NCBI GenBank assembly: GCA_913062625.1
Contig: CAJXWP010000026.1
Coordinates: forward strand, 1 to 33,383
Direction: 5' to 3'
DNA: 33,383 nucleotides
Source of the DNA: an uncultured Haliea sp.
GTDB taxonomy: Bacteria > Pseudomonadota > Gammaproteobacteria > Pseudomonadales > Halieaceae
This document shows positions 9,956 to 18,535 of this stretch, one piece after another. How positions within the stretch are numbered: position 1 is the stretch's first letter; each line of letters starts with the position of its first letter. Made by a program: the position numbers and the translations under genes. A model generated the notes under the pieces. The model had not been told where the DNA came from, did not search any database, and saw only the letters and a list, made by a program, of their open reading frames with translations.

Positions 9956-10273
9956 ATGAAAATGTTGAGTCCGGTGGAAGGCAACTGGTACCGAGACATA
10001 CAAACCCAGTCGATTTTTGAGGTTATCGACTGGGATCCAACGACATTGACGATAGAAACTCAGTACCTCGACGGTGAGGTCTCGGAATATGATCTGGATT
10101 CATGGCGAGAGATGCTACTGGAGATCGTTGAGCCGCAGGAGGATTGGCGTGCGCCGTTCGAGCTGTGCGACGAAGACCTGTTGGATCCGGATTTACCCAT
10201 GCATCCGCAGGACTGGGCCAATCCAGTGAACTCGATTGAGCCCGACACAATGTATGGTGTCGAGGACAACTAA
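9956..10273 (+). CDS. Small acidic conserved protein, resembles DUF6763
   Basis: 105-residue very acidic protein with no signal peptide or membrane segment, so cytoplasmic. The first part (SPVEGNWYRD...FEVIDWDP... IETQYLDGEVSEYDLDSW) looks like a compact beta-strand domain. The tail is rich in Asp, Glu, Pro and Trp and probably extended. It resembles small proteins of unknown function annotated as DUF6763 in gammaproteobacteria; I am only moderately sure of that family and no function is known to me. The start at ATG 9956 is well supported by GGGAGAG five bases upstream. It lies directly before the lexA promoter but is probably transcribed on its own. Confidence 0.8.
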   Translation: MKMLSPVEGNWYRDIQTQSIFEVIDWDPTTLTIETQYLDGEVSEYDLDSWREMLLEIVEPQEDWRAPFELCDEDLLDPDLPMHPQDWANPVNSIEPDTMYGVEDN

Positions 10274-10337
10274 GTCCGCTTCTGACGTCGCATTCTGGCG
10301 TCATATCAAGGGCTACTGCCTGCGCATAAGATGCTAT

Positions 10338-10371
10338 TGTGTTTCACTGCCGATACTGTATATAATCACAG
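10338..10371 (+). promoter_or_regulatory. lexA promoter with primary LexA box
   Basis: A consensus SOS box CTGT-ATATAATC-ACAG lies at 10356-10371. A TATAAT (10361-10366) sits inside the box, so LexA binding would block RNA polymerase directly. A poor -35 (TTGTGT) lies about 18 bases upstream. The lexA ATG is 32 bases downstream. Confidence 0.85.
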
Positions 10372-10374
10372 CAC

Positions 10375-10390
10375 CTGTATAAATACACAT
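10375..10390 (+). promoter_or_regulatory. Second LexA box upstream of lexA
   Basis: CTGT-ATAAATAC-ACAT matches the LexA consensus with one mismatch in the last base. Its start is 19 bases downstream of the start of the first box, placing the two sites on nearly the same helix face. Paired boxes are usual for autoregulated lexA genes. Confidence 0.72.
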
Positions 10391-10402
10391 GGGGTGCTCG
10401 CA

Positions 10403-11005
10403 ATGGAAAAACTGACACAACGGCAACAACAGGTGCTGGACATTGTCCGTCATCACATCGAAGACACTGGCTACCCGCCTACTAGAGCAGACATCGCGCG
10501 CACACTCGGATTCAAGTCAGCCAACGCAGCTGAAGAGCATCTGAAGGCTCTTGCCCGTAAAGGGGCCATTGAAATGATAGCCGGGGCTTCACGTGGCATC
10601 CGATTGCCCGAAAGCGCGGGCATCCCGATCGTCGGCCGAGTCGCCGCGGGACATCCTATACTAGCGCAGGAACACGTAGAAGATTACTGTTCTGTGCCTT
10701 CAAACTTCTTCAAACCACATGCAGATTTTTTCCTGACGGTACAGGGAGACAGCATGATTGACGTCGGAATCCTCGATGGCGACCTGCTTGCAGTGCATAG
10801 CACCGCTGATGCAAAAAATGGCGATATTGTGGTGGCGCGCATAGAAGACGAAGTGACCGTAAAACGACTTCAATTTACCGATAAAAAGCATCTGTTGGAG
10901 TTGCTGCCAGAAAATCGTGACTACCAAACAATAACTGTCGATCTGCGGGAACAGGCTTTCAGCATCGAAGGCCTCAGTGTAGGGGTGTTGCGTCGGGGAG
11001 GTTAA
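10403..11005 (+). CDS. lexA: LexA SOS repressor
   Basis: 200-residue repressor of the SOS DNA-damage regulon, which cleaves itself when RecA filaments form on single-stranded DNA. The N-terminal winged helix-turn-helix covers about residues 1-68 ([12 protein letters not shown] ... [15 protein letters not shown]). The cleavage site Ala82-Gly83 is in VGRVAAGHP. The catalytic dyad is Ser117 (in GDSMID) and Lys154 (in VTVKRL). Length and all catalytic residues are normal, so it should be functional. Two LexA boxes in front show autoregulation. In Pseudomonas lexA is followed by sulA on the same strand; no sulA is present here, and the next gene converges 4 bases away. Confidence 0.98.
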   Translation: MEKLTQRQQQVLDIVRHHIEDTGYPPTRADIARTLGFKSANAAEEHLKALARKGAIEMIAGASRGIRLPESAGIPIVGRVAAGHPILAQEHVEDYCSVPSNFFKPHADFFLTVQGDSMIDVGILDGDLLAVHSTADAKNGDIVVARIEDEVTVKRLQFTDKKHLLELLPENRDYQTITVDLREQAFSIEGLSVGVLRRGG

Positions 11006-11009
11006 CGGC

Positions 11010-11258
11010 TCAGTGTAGTATTCTAGCGGCGTCTTGCACCGCTTCCATTTCGTCGTTTCCAGACTCGGAAATCGCCGCCGCCGCTTGAATACCAGCCTGA
11101 ATCATCACTCGGGCAACTTCAAGGCCGTTATCCATCATGTAGGCACGGGCTTCATCAGAGAATTGTATCGTTAGCAGCGGACCCGACTCATCATCGGCGC
11201 GTTGCACAACAATTTCGCCGTCTCCACGATCGACTATTTCAAGTAATGATGCTGCCAT
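11010..11258 (-). CDS. Conserved small protein of unknown function
   Basis: 82-residue soluble protein that I do not recognise as a named family. It has an N-terminal beta-rich part (LLEIVDRGDGEIVVQRAD...LLTIQFSDEAR) and a C-terminal half that looks alpha-helical (ARVMIQAGIQAAAAISESGNDE). It has no cysteine, signal peptide or membrane span. A GAGG ribosome site lies 8 bases before ATG 11258, supporting a real gene. It ends 4 bases from the lexA stop (convergent) and lies downstream of topA on the same strand, across a 99-base gap. Nothing in the sequence ties it to either neighbour's function. Confidence 0.72.
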   Translation of the reverse strand: MAASLLEIVDRGDGEIVVQRADDESGPLLTIQFSDEARAYMMDNGLEVARVMIQAGIQAAAAISESGNDEMEAVQDAARILH

Positions 11259-11357
11259 CCAAAGAACCTCAATCTGTTAGCTTGCTATCCTATTCTAACA
11301 GCAGCCAAACAAAACTACCTCTAAAATTTCGCAATTAGTAGAGCGCACTGCACATAT

Positions 11358-14021
11358 TCAGGCCTTTTTTGTTACACGTTTTGGACCTGTCGGCGCCGCC
11401 TCTTCAAGCCACTTACCCTTCTGATACAGCGCTTTCCAACCCGTCGGCTTGCCGCCGCTTTCCGTCATCACATACTGTTCCTTGGACTTACGGCTGAACC
11501 GTACCTGAGCCGGATTCCCCTTCTTGTCTGCAGTGGGCGCGCTAAAAAGAAAGGTGTACTTGGGGTCGATCTCCGACTGATGCGCCAGCAACTCTGTCAC
11601 CAGCGGGGCACGCGTTTCTCGATTGCGAGGGAATTGGCTGGCAGCCAAAAACAGGCCTGCCGCACCGTCGCGCAAAATGTAGTGGTCCTCTACTTTGAGG
11701 CACTCCAGTTCCGGCATTGGCACTGGGTCCATCTTAGGCGGTGCCGCCTCGCCACTGCGCAAAAGCTTGCGCGTATTTTTACAGGTTTCAGCCATACACC
11801 CAAAGTACTTCCCAAAGCGACCGTTCTTAAGCTGCATCTGCGAATCACACTTGTCGCATTCCAGAATCGGGCCCTCGTAGCCCTTTATTTTGAACTTACC
11901 CTGTTCTACTTCAAACCCAAGGCAGTCAGGATTATTACCGCACACATGCAACTTGCGACCCTCGTCGATCAGATAGCTGTCCATTGCGGTATTACACAGC
12001 GAGCATCGATGCTTGGCACGCAGCAGCCTCGACTCCGCCTCGTCATCCGCATCCTCCATGATCGCTTCATCACCAGAGGTCAAGTTGAGGGTGTTCTTGC
12101 AACGTTCTTTGGGTGGCAGTGCATAGCCAGAGCAGCCCAGAAACACGCCCGTACTGGCAGTGCGTACCTGCATCGGACGACTGCATGTGCCACACTCAAT
12201 GTCCGTCATTGTCGGCTCATTAAGCTGCATACCGACGGGCTCATCCTCTCCCGCTTTCTCCAACAACCCGCTAAATTCGGCGTAGAAACTGTCCAGCAGG
12301 TCGTGCCACTCGAGTTTGCCCTGAGCAACTTCGTCCAACCTCTCTTCCATGGAAGCGGTAAAGCCATAGTCGAGTAATTCAGTGAAACTCGATTGCAGAC
12401 GCTGGGTGACAATGTCGCCCATCTTTTCAGCGTAGAAGCGCTTATTATCCAGCCTTACGTAACCCCGATCCTGAATAGTCGAAATGATAGATGCATAAGT
12501 TGAAGGTCGTCCAATACCGCGTTTTTCCATCTCACGTACCAGGCTAGCCTCACCGTAGCGCGAAGAAGGCTTAGTAAAATGCTGAGCCGGATCAAGTTTA
12601 AGCAGTTTCAGGGTCTGCCCTTCCACAATATCTGGCAACATTGCGTCATCCGTTTTACGGCTCGCAGGCACGAGCACACGGGTATAGCCATCAAACCGGA
12701 CGATACGGCCTTTAACGTTGAGCTCATACTTACCGGCACTGCAGGTGACCAACGTCGACGTGTATTCAGCGTCAGACATCTGCCCGGCTACGAATTGGCG
12801 CCAAATCAACTCATAGAGTCGCTCAGCATCTCTTTCCATGCCCTTCAATGCGGCCTGCAGCACAGTCACATCCGATGGACGTATCGCTTCGTGAGCCTCC
12901 TGGGCTCCGTCTTTCGATGAAAAAATCTTCGGCGCTGCAGGCAGATACAGCGGTTCAAAGTTCGAACCAATGTAGCCGCGACAAGCCCCCACCGCTTCAG
13001 CACTTAAGTTCGTTGAGTCTGTGCGCATATAAGTAATGTAACCGGCCTCATAGAGACGCTGAGCCATCATCATGGTCTTCTTAACGCTAAAGCCGAGTCG
13101 TGTACTGGCCGACTGTTGCAGCGTGGAAGTAATGAAAGGCGCTGGCGCTTTAGAGCGGGTCAGCTTGTCCTCTCGCTTGCTTACAATGTACGGCAATTTT
13201 TCCAACTCAGCATTCGCCGCCATAGCGCTGACTTCATCACTCGGCCTAAAATCCGCACCATTGTGCTTGCGCACCTGAAAGCGAACTTCTTCATCTTTCT
13301 TACCTTCCAAATCGGCATAAATTTCCCAATATTCGTCTGGCACAAACGCGCGTATCTCGCGTTCACGTTCGACGATCAGGCGCGCGGCAACGGACTGTAC
13401 CCTGCCTGCAGACAAGCCTCGGGCGACCTTGGACCACAGCAATGGCGACACCATAAAGCCCACTACTCGGTCCAGAAATCGACGCGCCTGTTGAGCATTG
13501 ACACGGTCCATGTCCAGAATCGATGGGCGCTCGAAAGCTTCAGTAATCGCCTTCTTTGTAATTTCATTGAATACCACGCGCTGATATCTGGACGCGTCTC
13601 CCCCTATCGCCTCTTTCAAATGCCATGCTATTGCCTCCCCCTCGCGATCAAGGTCGGTCGCAAGATAGATGGTGTCAGCCTTGGCAGCGAGCTTGGTTAG
13701 TTCGCTGACGACTTTTTCCTTGCCGGGGAGTATCTGATAACTTGCCGCCCAGTGATCATCAGGGTCAATGCCCATGCGCCGCACCAGTTGCTGCTTCGCA
13801 TTCTTTTTCTTATAAGCCGCTTTCTGCTTCGGTGCCATCTTCCGCGTGCGGGCGGCCTGCGCAGCGCGCGCTTTAGGATCGGCCTGATTGATGTTATTGC
13901 CGGACGTCGGCAAATCTCGGATATGACCGATGCTTGATTTTACGATGAAGTCCGGCCCCAGATACTTATTAATGGTCTTAGCCTTTGCCGGTGACTCTAC
14001 GATAACAAGTGATTTACCCAT
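11358..14021 (-). CDS. topA: DNA topoisomerase I
   Basis: Type IA topoisomerase that relaxes negative supercoils. The 887-residue product is full length. The Toprim domain has VESPAK (Glu9) and the acidic cluster DLDRE (Asp123, Asp125, Glu127). The active-site tyrosine is Tyr331 in ITYMRTDS. Three topoisomerase zinc-finger modules follow in the C-terminal third: a C-x2-C pair with a later Cys pair at IECGTCSRP, at CSLCNTAMD and at [10 protein letters not shown] final basic domain ends in KRVTKKA. A Lys/Arg/Ala-rich insertion (about residues 44-80) lies after LPTSG, where E. coli TopA also has a variable stretch. A perfect AAAGGAG site precedes ATG 14021. Confidence 0.98.
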   Translation of the reverse strand: MGKSLVIVESPAKAKTINKYLGPDFIVKSSIGHIRDLPTSGNNINQADPKARAAQAARTRKMAPKQKAAYKKKNAKQQLVRRMGIDPDDHWAASYQILPGKEKVVSELTKLAAKADTIYLATDLDREGEAIAWHLKEAIGGDASRYQRVVFNEITKKAITEAFERPSILDMDRVNAQQARRFLDRVVGFMVSPLLWSKVARGLSAGRVQSVAARLIVEREREIRAFVPDEYWEIYADLEGKKDEEVRFQVRKHNGADFRPSDEVSAMAANAELEKLPYIVSKREDKLTRSKAPAPFITSTLQQSASTRLGFSVKKTMMMAQRLYEAGYITYMRTDSTNLSAEAVGACRGYIGSNFEPLYLPAAPKIFSSKDGAQEAHEAIRPSDVTVLQAALKGMERDAERLYELIWRQFVAGQMSDAEYTSTLVTCSAGKYELNVKGRIVRFDGYTRVLVPASRKTDDAMLPDIVEGQTLKLLKLDPAQHFTKPSSRYGEASLVREMEKRGIGRPSTYASIISTIQDRGYVRLDNKRFYAEKMGDIVTQRLQSSFTELLDYGFTASMEERLDEVAQGKLEWHDLLDSFYAEFSGLLEKAGEDEPVGMQLNEPTMTDIECGTCSRPMQVRTASTGVFLGCSGYALPPKERCKNTLNLTSGDEAIMEDADDEAESRLLRAKHRCSLCNTAMDSYLIDEGRKLHVCGNNPDCLGFEVEQGKFKIKGYEGPILECDKCDSQMQLKNGRFGKYFGCMAETCKNTRKLLRSGEAAPPKMDPVPMPELECLKVEDHYILRDGAAGLFLAASQFPRNRETRAPLVTELLAHQSEIDPKYTFLFSAPTADKKGNPAQVRFSRKSKEQYVMTESGGKPTGWKALYQKGKWLEEAAPTGPKRVTKKA

Positions 14022-14129
14022 AAACTCCTTTCATGCATACAAAAAATCGGTCGCCGCCCATTAAGACGGCGCAAAAAAACAGCATATATAAGTTGCTATG
14101 TCGCTCGGGTCAAGTGAAAACAACAACTC

Positions 14130-14588
14130 TCAACGTATTAATTGATCACACCACCCTTCGAGAACCTGTCTTATTTGCTCCACACCTTCCTGTCCAGATG
14201 ACTCCATCCAGTAAATACCACAACTGAACTGGTCTACGCTTGCCACGCTTATATCGACTGACAGCGCCTGCAATTGCGCGGGCACCGGCAAACGATGCCC
14301 CAGGCTGCGCCACCCCTCCGGAGCGTGCACCCAGGTGCCGGAGTCTATCGGCCTTGTCCGCTTATTGGGAAGCCGTCGGCCGTAGTAAATGACTTGCCCA
14401 CCTGAAACGGCGTTAGCCAGCGGCACTCCGCCGACATCGGGCAAATCGCGAAACTCGACAAACATGCCATTCACGGCAGCGTACTCACGCATACCGGCAA
14501 CTTTGCGCTGGCGTTTGGAGGGAAGAACATAGCTCAGCGGCGCCAGCGCCACTGCCACCACAAATAGAATAAAAAAATAAATCAACAT
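14130..14588 (-). CDS. Membrane-anchored protein of unknown function
   Basis: 152 residues. An N-terminal transmembrane helix (about residues 2-24, LIYFFILFVVAVALAPLSYVL) is followed by a basic SKRQRK segment, then a soluble part of about 120 residues. The basic residues right after the helix suggest the soluble domain faces the cytoplasm. Features include YYGRRLPNKRTRPIDSGTW and a C-terminal ending EGWCDQL. I do not recognise the family. It runs away from the universal stress protein gene, sharing a 119-base divergent promoter region, and lies upstream of topA on the same strand. It starts at ATG 14588 with a weak ribosome site. Confidence 0.72.
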   Translation of the reverse strand: MLIYFFILFVVAVALAPLSYVLPSKRQRKVAGMREYAAVNGMFVEFRDLPDVGGVPLANAVSGGQVIYYGRRLPNKRTRPIDSGTWVHAPEGWRSLGHRLPVPAQLQALSVDISVASVDQFSCGIYWMESSGQEGVEQIRQVLEGWCDQLIR

Positions 14589-14648
14589 TCACTCGTCCAC
14601 TTAAGGTCAACGCTCGGTCGCACCTTGTAAAATAAAGTCTATACTCGG

Positions 14649-14676
14649 TTGCTCGGCGCATATTGTATGCTATAAA
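14649..14676 (+). promoter_or_regulatory. Possible promoter for the universal stress protein gene
   Basis: TTGCTC (14649-14654) and TATAAA (14671-14676) are separated by 16 bases, about 30 bases before the ATG. The -35 is poor, so it may depend on an activator. Confidence 0.4.
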
Positions 14677-14707
14677 TGATGAGAGTTTTGAATTGTGGAG
14701 TCGCGCC

Positions 14708-15148
14708 ATGTCTCAATACAAAAATATACTAGTCGCCATCGACCTCAGTGAAGACACCACGTCAATACTCCAGCAGGGTCGTGCCATTGCGGATACCGCC
14801 GGCGCTGAATTACATTTCATTCATGTTATCGAACCGCTCAGTTTTGCCTATGGCGGTGATATTCCTATGGATTTCTCTGGAATACAGGAAGAAATACACC
14901 AACAGGCTAGCCAACAAATGCTGCGCTTGTCTGAAATTCACGGTATCGATGCGCAACATCAACATATCGTACTGGGTAAACCGGAAGTAGAGATACACGC
15001 CAAAGCGGCAGAACTTGGAGCGGACTTAATCGTATTAGGCAGCCATGGACGTCATGGGTTGGCCTTGTTAATGGGCTCCACGGCAAACGGCGTACTTCAC
15101 GGCGCTAACTGTGACATTCTCGCAGTGCGGGTCGGAAAAGATAAGTGA
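14708..15148 (+). CDS. Universal stress protein (UspA family)
   Basis: 146-residue single-domain universal stress protein, a cytoplasmic Rossmann-like fold. It opens with KNILVAIDLSED, the typical first strand and nucleotide-binding Asp. Near the C-terminus it has GSHGRHGLALLMGSTA, matching the G-x2-G-x8/9-G-S/T nucleotide-binding signature of the ATP-binding branch, and it ends with CDILAVRV. Such proteins are induced by starvation and other stresses; the exact role is unknown. The ATG at 14708 has GTGGAG at the correct distance. It converges with the thioredoxin-fold gene. Confidence 0.93.
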   Translation: MSQYKNILVAIDLSEDTTSILQQGRAIADTAGAELHFIHVIEPLSFAYGGDIPMDFSGIQEEIHQQASQQMLRLSEIHGIDAQHQHIVLGKPEVEIHAKAAELGADLIVLGSHGRHGLALLMGSTANGVLHGANCDILAVRVGKDK

Positions 15149-15165
15149 ATCACCGATTGCCGGGG

Positions 15166-15405
15166 TTAGGACACCAAAAAATCTTGCAGCTCGGGTTGTG
15201 AGAAAGGCCAGCCTAACTCCCTTTCATCCGGGTGCTGCAGTACCGGTATACGAAGGCCATAGCGCTCGAACAGCTCATCACAACCGCTGATATCCAGCTC
15301 TTCAATGTTAAATCCGCCCACCGCAGATTGTTGCGTCTCGACCATATCCTGCGCCAGCTCGCACAAGTGACACGCACTTGTCCCATAGAGCCTGAATGTT
15401 CTCAA
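15166..15405 (-). CDS. Glutaredoxin/thioredoxin-like protein, probable TTG start
   Basis: Small thiol-redox protein of about 79 residues (DUF836/glutaredoxin-like). The redox motif is CHLC in YGTSACHLCELAQD near the N-terminus, and RIPVL provides the cis-proline element of the thioredoxin fold. I chose the TTG at 15405: it has AAGGAG six bases upstream and gives a start (RTFRLYGTS) matching the usual domain beginning. The frame stays open to a GTG at 15453, which would add 16 residues, but its purine-rich GGGAG is only one base away. The cellular substrate is unknown. Confidence 0.82.
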   Translation of the reverse strand: MRTFRLYGTSACHLCELAQDMVETQQSAVGGFNIEELDISGCDELFERYGLRIPVLQHPDERELGWPFSQPELQDFLVS

Positions 15406-15573
15406 ATATGTCTCCTTAGCCCGGCACTCTTTCGTTCTCGTCAACAACGTCACACTCCCGTTACCAACAGGAAGTATCGTTAAAACTTGAAATACTACGG
15501 CTGCTAACGGTAAGATTACCCACTGACCAGCAAAATACCAACTATATATCGTAGTCCTTTCTCAGGATCGAAC

Positions 15574-16515
15574 GTGCCTGATGAGAGACTATACCCTCGG
15601 AGAAATACAGTGGCGCTTTTTTCCCAGCCTACCGCAAGAGCACTGGCGATACTTGATCTGCTAATGGCCAATCCGCATCAGGCGTTTGGGCTAACCGAGA
15701 TGACTCGACGACTGAACCTAAACAAGGCTACCTGCCACGCGATTCTAACGACTATGGCCAACTATGGCTTTCTGGTGCAGCACCCGAAAACCAAGGCCTA
15801 TCGGCTAGGACCATCGATTATAGCGGCCGGAAACGCGGCGTTCTCACAGTTTCCTGTATTAGAGTATGCCAGACCAGAGTTGGAGGCACTGCAGAATGAC
15901 CTCGGAATCGGCTTCGCCGTTACGGGACGCTCCAAACTGCACCAAGTGTTGCTTGCCCTCTACGGCCACGCCACACCACTCATTGATTCATTTCAGCTCG
16001 GATTACGCTTACCCAATACTGCGCCCGTGGCTGCCTGTTTTACTGCGTTTTCTGATGCAAAATATCTCGAGGCTTGGCTGACAAGAGCACATGACTCACG
16101 CGGCGGTTACAACGAAAAACTGGATCAAAAGCTGCGTGTATCGCTTATTGCCATTCGCGCCCGCGGCTACGAGGTGACATTGAAGACACAAGCTGAAACG
16201 CAATTGCGCGGAGAGTTGGGGCGCATTCACAACTCTTGGAGCCTGACTGAGCTTGAAGAGGCCGCAAATCAATATCAGCATGACCTATGTGATGAACACT
16301 ACCATCTAGACAGGGTAGACCTGAAGGCGCGCTATGAGATCAGCACTATTACTGTGCCCGTTTTTGTCTACTCCGGAGTCCCGGTCATGTGTTTTGTTGC
16401 GGGGTCCTTCGATAAACCTATTGCCGGTGCTCAAATTGAAGAGATTGCCATGCGTATTAAAGAGTCTGCCGATCGTGTCACCGCTCTCGCCAGCAGCCAG
16501 GAAAGCCTAAACTGA
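15574..16515 (+). CDS. IclR-type transcriptional regulator
   Basis: 313-residue regulator. The N-terminal winged helix-turn-helix (ALAILDLLMANPHQAFGLTEM ... LNLNKATCHAILTTMANYG, residues about 20-70) matches IclR family DNA-binding domains. A C-terminal effector-binding part of about 200 residues follows, less similar to standard IclR than the N-terminus. The GTG start at 15574 has AGGA 7 to 8 bases upstream. The divergent 168-base gap to the thioredoxin-fold gene is where its own promoter should be. No catabolic operon lies next to it, so the target and ligand cannot be inferred. Confidence 0.82.
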   Translation: MPDERLYPRRNTVALFSQPTARALAILDLLMANPHQAFGLTEMTRRLNLNKATCHAILTTMANYGFLVQHPKTKAYRLGPSIIAAGNAAFSQFPVLEYARPELEALQNDLGIGFAVTGRSKLHQVLLALYGHATPLIDSFQLGLRLPNTAPVAACFTAFSDAKYLEAWLTRAHDSRGGYNEKLDQKLRVSLIAIRARGYEVTLKTQAETQLRGELGRIHNSWSLTELEEAANQYQHDLCDEHYHLDRVDLKARYEISTITVPVFVYSGVPVMCFVAGSFDKPIAGAQIEEIAMRIKESADRVTALASSQESLN

Positions 16516-16566
16516 GCCTCATAAAACGGGACTATGCCTTAACAGCTCGTAAGGCCTAGACCGCCC

Positions 16567-17343
16567 ATGCCTGACCAAGCTCATTATGCTGACAAAAAGT
16601 CTTTCTTTGATCGAATGTTAACCATCTATGGGCGTAAGCCCGTGCTAGAAACGCTGCAAGATAGGTCTTTGGCGTGTCACGCGTTGCATTTGGCTGAAAG
16701 CAATCGCGAAGCAGGTATTGTTGCGGACATCCGACAGCAGGCGCAAAAAAATGGCGTCCCGATCAAGATTCATAGCAGAGAAGCATTAGCGCGCATTTCA
16801 AAAAATGGCAAACAAGATCAGGGGGTAGCACTCGATGTCTTGTGCCCCTCTTTCCAACAACTGCCACATTATCTCAGCGAACCGACACAAAAACCGCAGC
16901 GACTGCTGGCACTGGATGGCATTAACAATCCGCAAAACCTGGGCATGATCCTTCGCTCTGCTGCAGCCGGAGACATAGATGGCATTATTTTGCCGCAAAA
17001 AGGGACCGCAGCTCTTGGCCCTTTGGTCATCAAGGCCAGTGCCGGGACGCTCTATCGAGCACCTCTGCTGCTGCACGCTGCGTTGCCAGAAGCACTAAAA
17101 CTCTGCCAGAACAAAGGTGCGCAAATCTGCATCTTGGAAGCAGATGCTCCGCTTTCGCTGTTTTATCATCGCGCCGAAGCGTTTTGCGTTTATGTGCTAG
17201 GAAATGAAACAGACGGGGTAAGTGCTCAGGTCAAGGCGTTGGCCGATGCCTCGCTGTCCATTCCAATGCGCAACGGAGTAGAGTCTCTCAACGTGGCAGT
17301 GACGGCGAGTCTAATCGCCTATGGACCTCACTTAGAAAGGTAA
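16567..17343 (+). CDS. SpoU/TrmH-family RNA 2'-O-methyltransferase (RlmB-like)
   Basis: 258-residue SAM-dependent methyltransferase with the trefoil-knot SPOUT fold. Motif 1 is NNPQNLGMILRSA, motif 2 is VLGNETDGVS and motif 3 is SIPMRNGVESLNVAVTAS, all complete. The N-terminal YGRKPVLETL matches the substrate-binding domain of RlmB-type enzymes, which methylate G2251 of 23S rRNA in E. coli. Several paralogues exist in most genomes, so the exact target nucleotide is uncertain. The ATG at 16567 has a weak ribosome site; a second ATG at 16615, just before IYGRKPV, is a possible alternative. The last 16 bases overlap the convergent VWA gene. Confidence 0.9.
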   Translation: MPDQAHYADKKSFFDRMLTIYGRKPVLETLQDRSLACHALHLAESNREAGIVADIRQQAQKNGVPIKIHSREALARISKNGKQDQGVALDVLCPSFQQLPHYLSEPTQKPQRLLALDGINNPQNLGMILRSAAAGDIDGIILPQKGTAALGPLVIKASAGTLYRAPLLLHAALPEALKLCQNKGAQICILEADAPLSLFYHRAEAFCVYVLGNETDGVSAQVKALADASLSIPMRNGVESLNVAVTASLIAYGPHLER

Positions 17344-18503
17344 GCCATTCCCTCTTCCAAACCTTTGAGCGTAAGTGGATACATCTTCCCGCTCAAAAGC
17401 TGGTGGGTGATGGCCACAGACTGAGTGAACTGCCAGTCCTCTTCAGGGGTAGGGTTGATCCAGATGACCTTATCGTAAACATCTTGCAGACGACGCATCC
17501 AGACTTCGCCTGACTCGTCGTTCCAATGCTCTACCGAACCGCCGGGCTGAACTATTTCGTAGGGCGACATAGACGCGTCGCCCACGAATATAACCTTATA
17601 GTCGCGACTGTACTTATGCAAAATATCCAACATCTGCGTGCGCTCATTGTGACGCCGAATATTGTTGCCCCACACGCTCTCATAAACAAAGTTATGGAAG
17701 TAAAAATTCTCCATGTGCTTAAATTCGGTCCGCGCAGCGGAGAATAACTCTTCACACACTTTTACATGCGGATCCATCGAGCCACCGACGTCAAAAAACA
17801 GCAAAACCTTTACTGCATTGTGTCGTTCGGGCACCATTTTAATATCAAGCATCCCAGCATTGCGAGCGGTACAGCTAATAGTGTCATCCAAGTCGAGCTC
17901 ATCCGCAGCACCGGTACGCGCAAACTTACGCAAGCGCCGCATCGCCACTTTGATATTGCGTGTTCCGAGCTGAACACTGTCATCAAGATTCTTAAAATCG
18001 CGCTTATCCCAGACTTTGACTGCTTTTTTATTGCGGCCATTGGGGCCCACTCGGATACCCTCAGGATGATAGCCCTCCTGCCCGAAGGGCGAAGTACCGC
18101 CCGTTCCCACCCACTTATCGCCGCCTTCATGTCGCTCTTTCTGCTCCTCTAGGCGGTTCTTGAACTCCTCAATCAGTTTTTCCAAACCGCCTAACGACTC
18201 AATCTTTTCCTTTTCTTCATCAGTCAGATTCTTCATGAACTCAGAGCGCAACCAATCGTCAGGAATCAAGGCTTCAATAATATCGTCTAGCCCCTCTAAA
18301 TCCTTGAAGTGCGCGCCGAACGCCCGATCAAAACGATCAAAGTATTTTTCGTCCTTGACCATGCAGGTCCGACTAAAATAGTAAAAGTCATCCATATCGC
18401 TGAACACAACATGCCGCTTGATACCTTCCATAAGGTCCAGCAACTCGCGTGTCGTGACGGGGATACCCGCTTCTTTGAGGCCGTGAAAGAAATTAATCAG
18501 CAT
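17328..18503 (-). CDS. VWA-domain protein, partner of MoxR ATPase (CoxE-like)
   Basis: 391 residues, no signal peptide, cytoplasmic. The N-terminal half is helical and charged (for example NLTDEEKEKIESL and a GGDKWVGTGGTSPFG linker). The C-terminal half is a von Willebrand factor A domain with the metal-site motif DVGGS (Asp238-Ser242), a variant of DxSxS that to my knowledge is usual in this subfamily. The gene lies 32 bases behind the MoxR ATPase on the same strand. Such MoxR-VWA pairs act as chaperones that remodel or metallate target enzymes (CoxD/CoxE, NorQ/NorD). The target here is unknown, since no obvious metalloenzyme gene lies beside it. Confidence 0.9.
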   Translation of the reverse strand: MLINFFHGLKEAGIPVTTRELLDLMEGIKRHVVFSDMDDFYYFSRTCMVKDEKYFDRFDRAFGAHFKDLEGLDDIIEALIPDDWLRSEFMKNLTDEEKEKIESLGGLEKLIEEFKNRLEEQKERHEGGDKWVGTGGTSPFGQEGYHPEGIRVGPNGRNKKAVKVWDKRDFKNLDDSVQLGTRNIKVAMRRLRKFARTGAADELDLDDTISCTARNAGMLDIKMVPERHNAVKVLLFFDVGGSMDPHVKVCEELFSAARTEFKHMENFYFHNFVYESVWGNNIRRHNERTQMLDILHKYSRDYKVIFVGDASMSPYEIVQPGGSVEHWNDESGEVWMRRLQDVYDKVIWINPTPEEDWQFTQSVAITHQLLSGKMYPLTLKGLEEGMAYLSK

Positions 18504-18535
18504 GTAAGCTCCAACGTGGCGCCGTTGCGCGCGCT

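Noticed and set aside
11580-12377. 265-codon frame on the plus strand opposite topA
   Set aside because: Lies opposite the zinc-finger part of topA; composition is the mirror of that gene and no family is recognisable.
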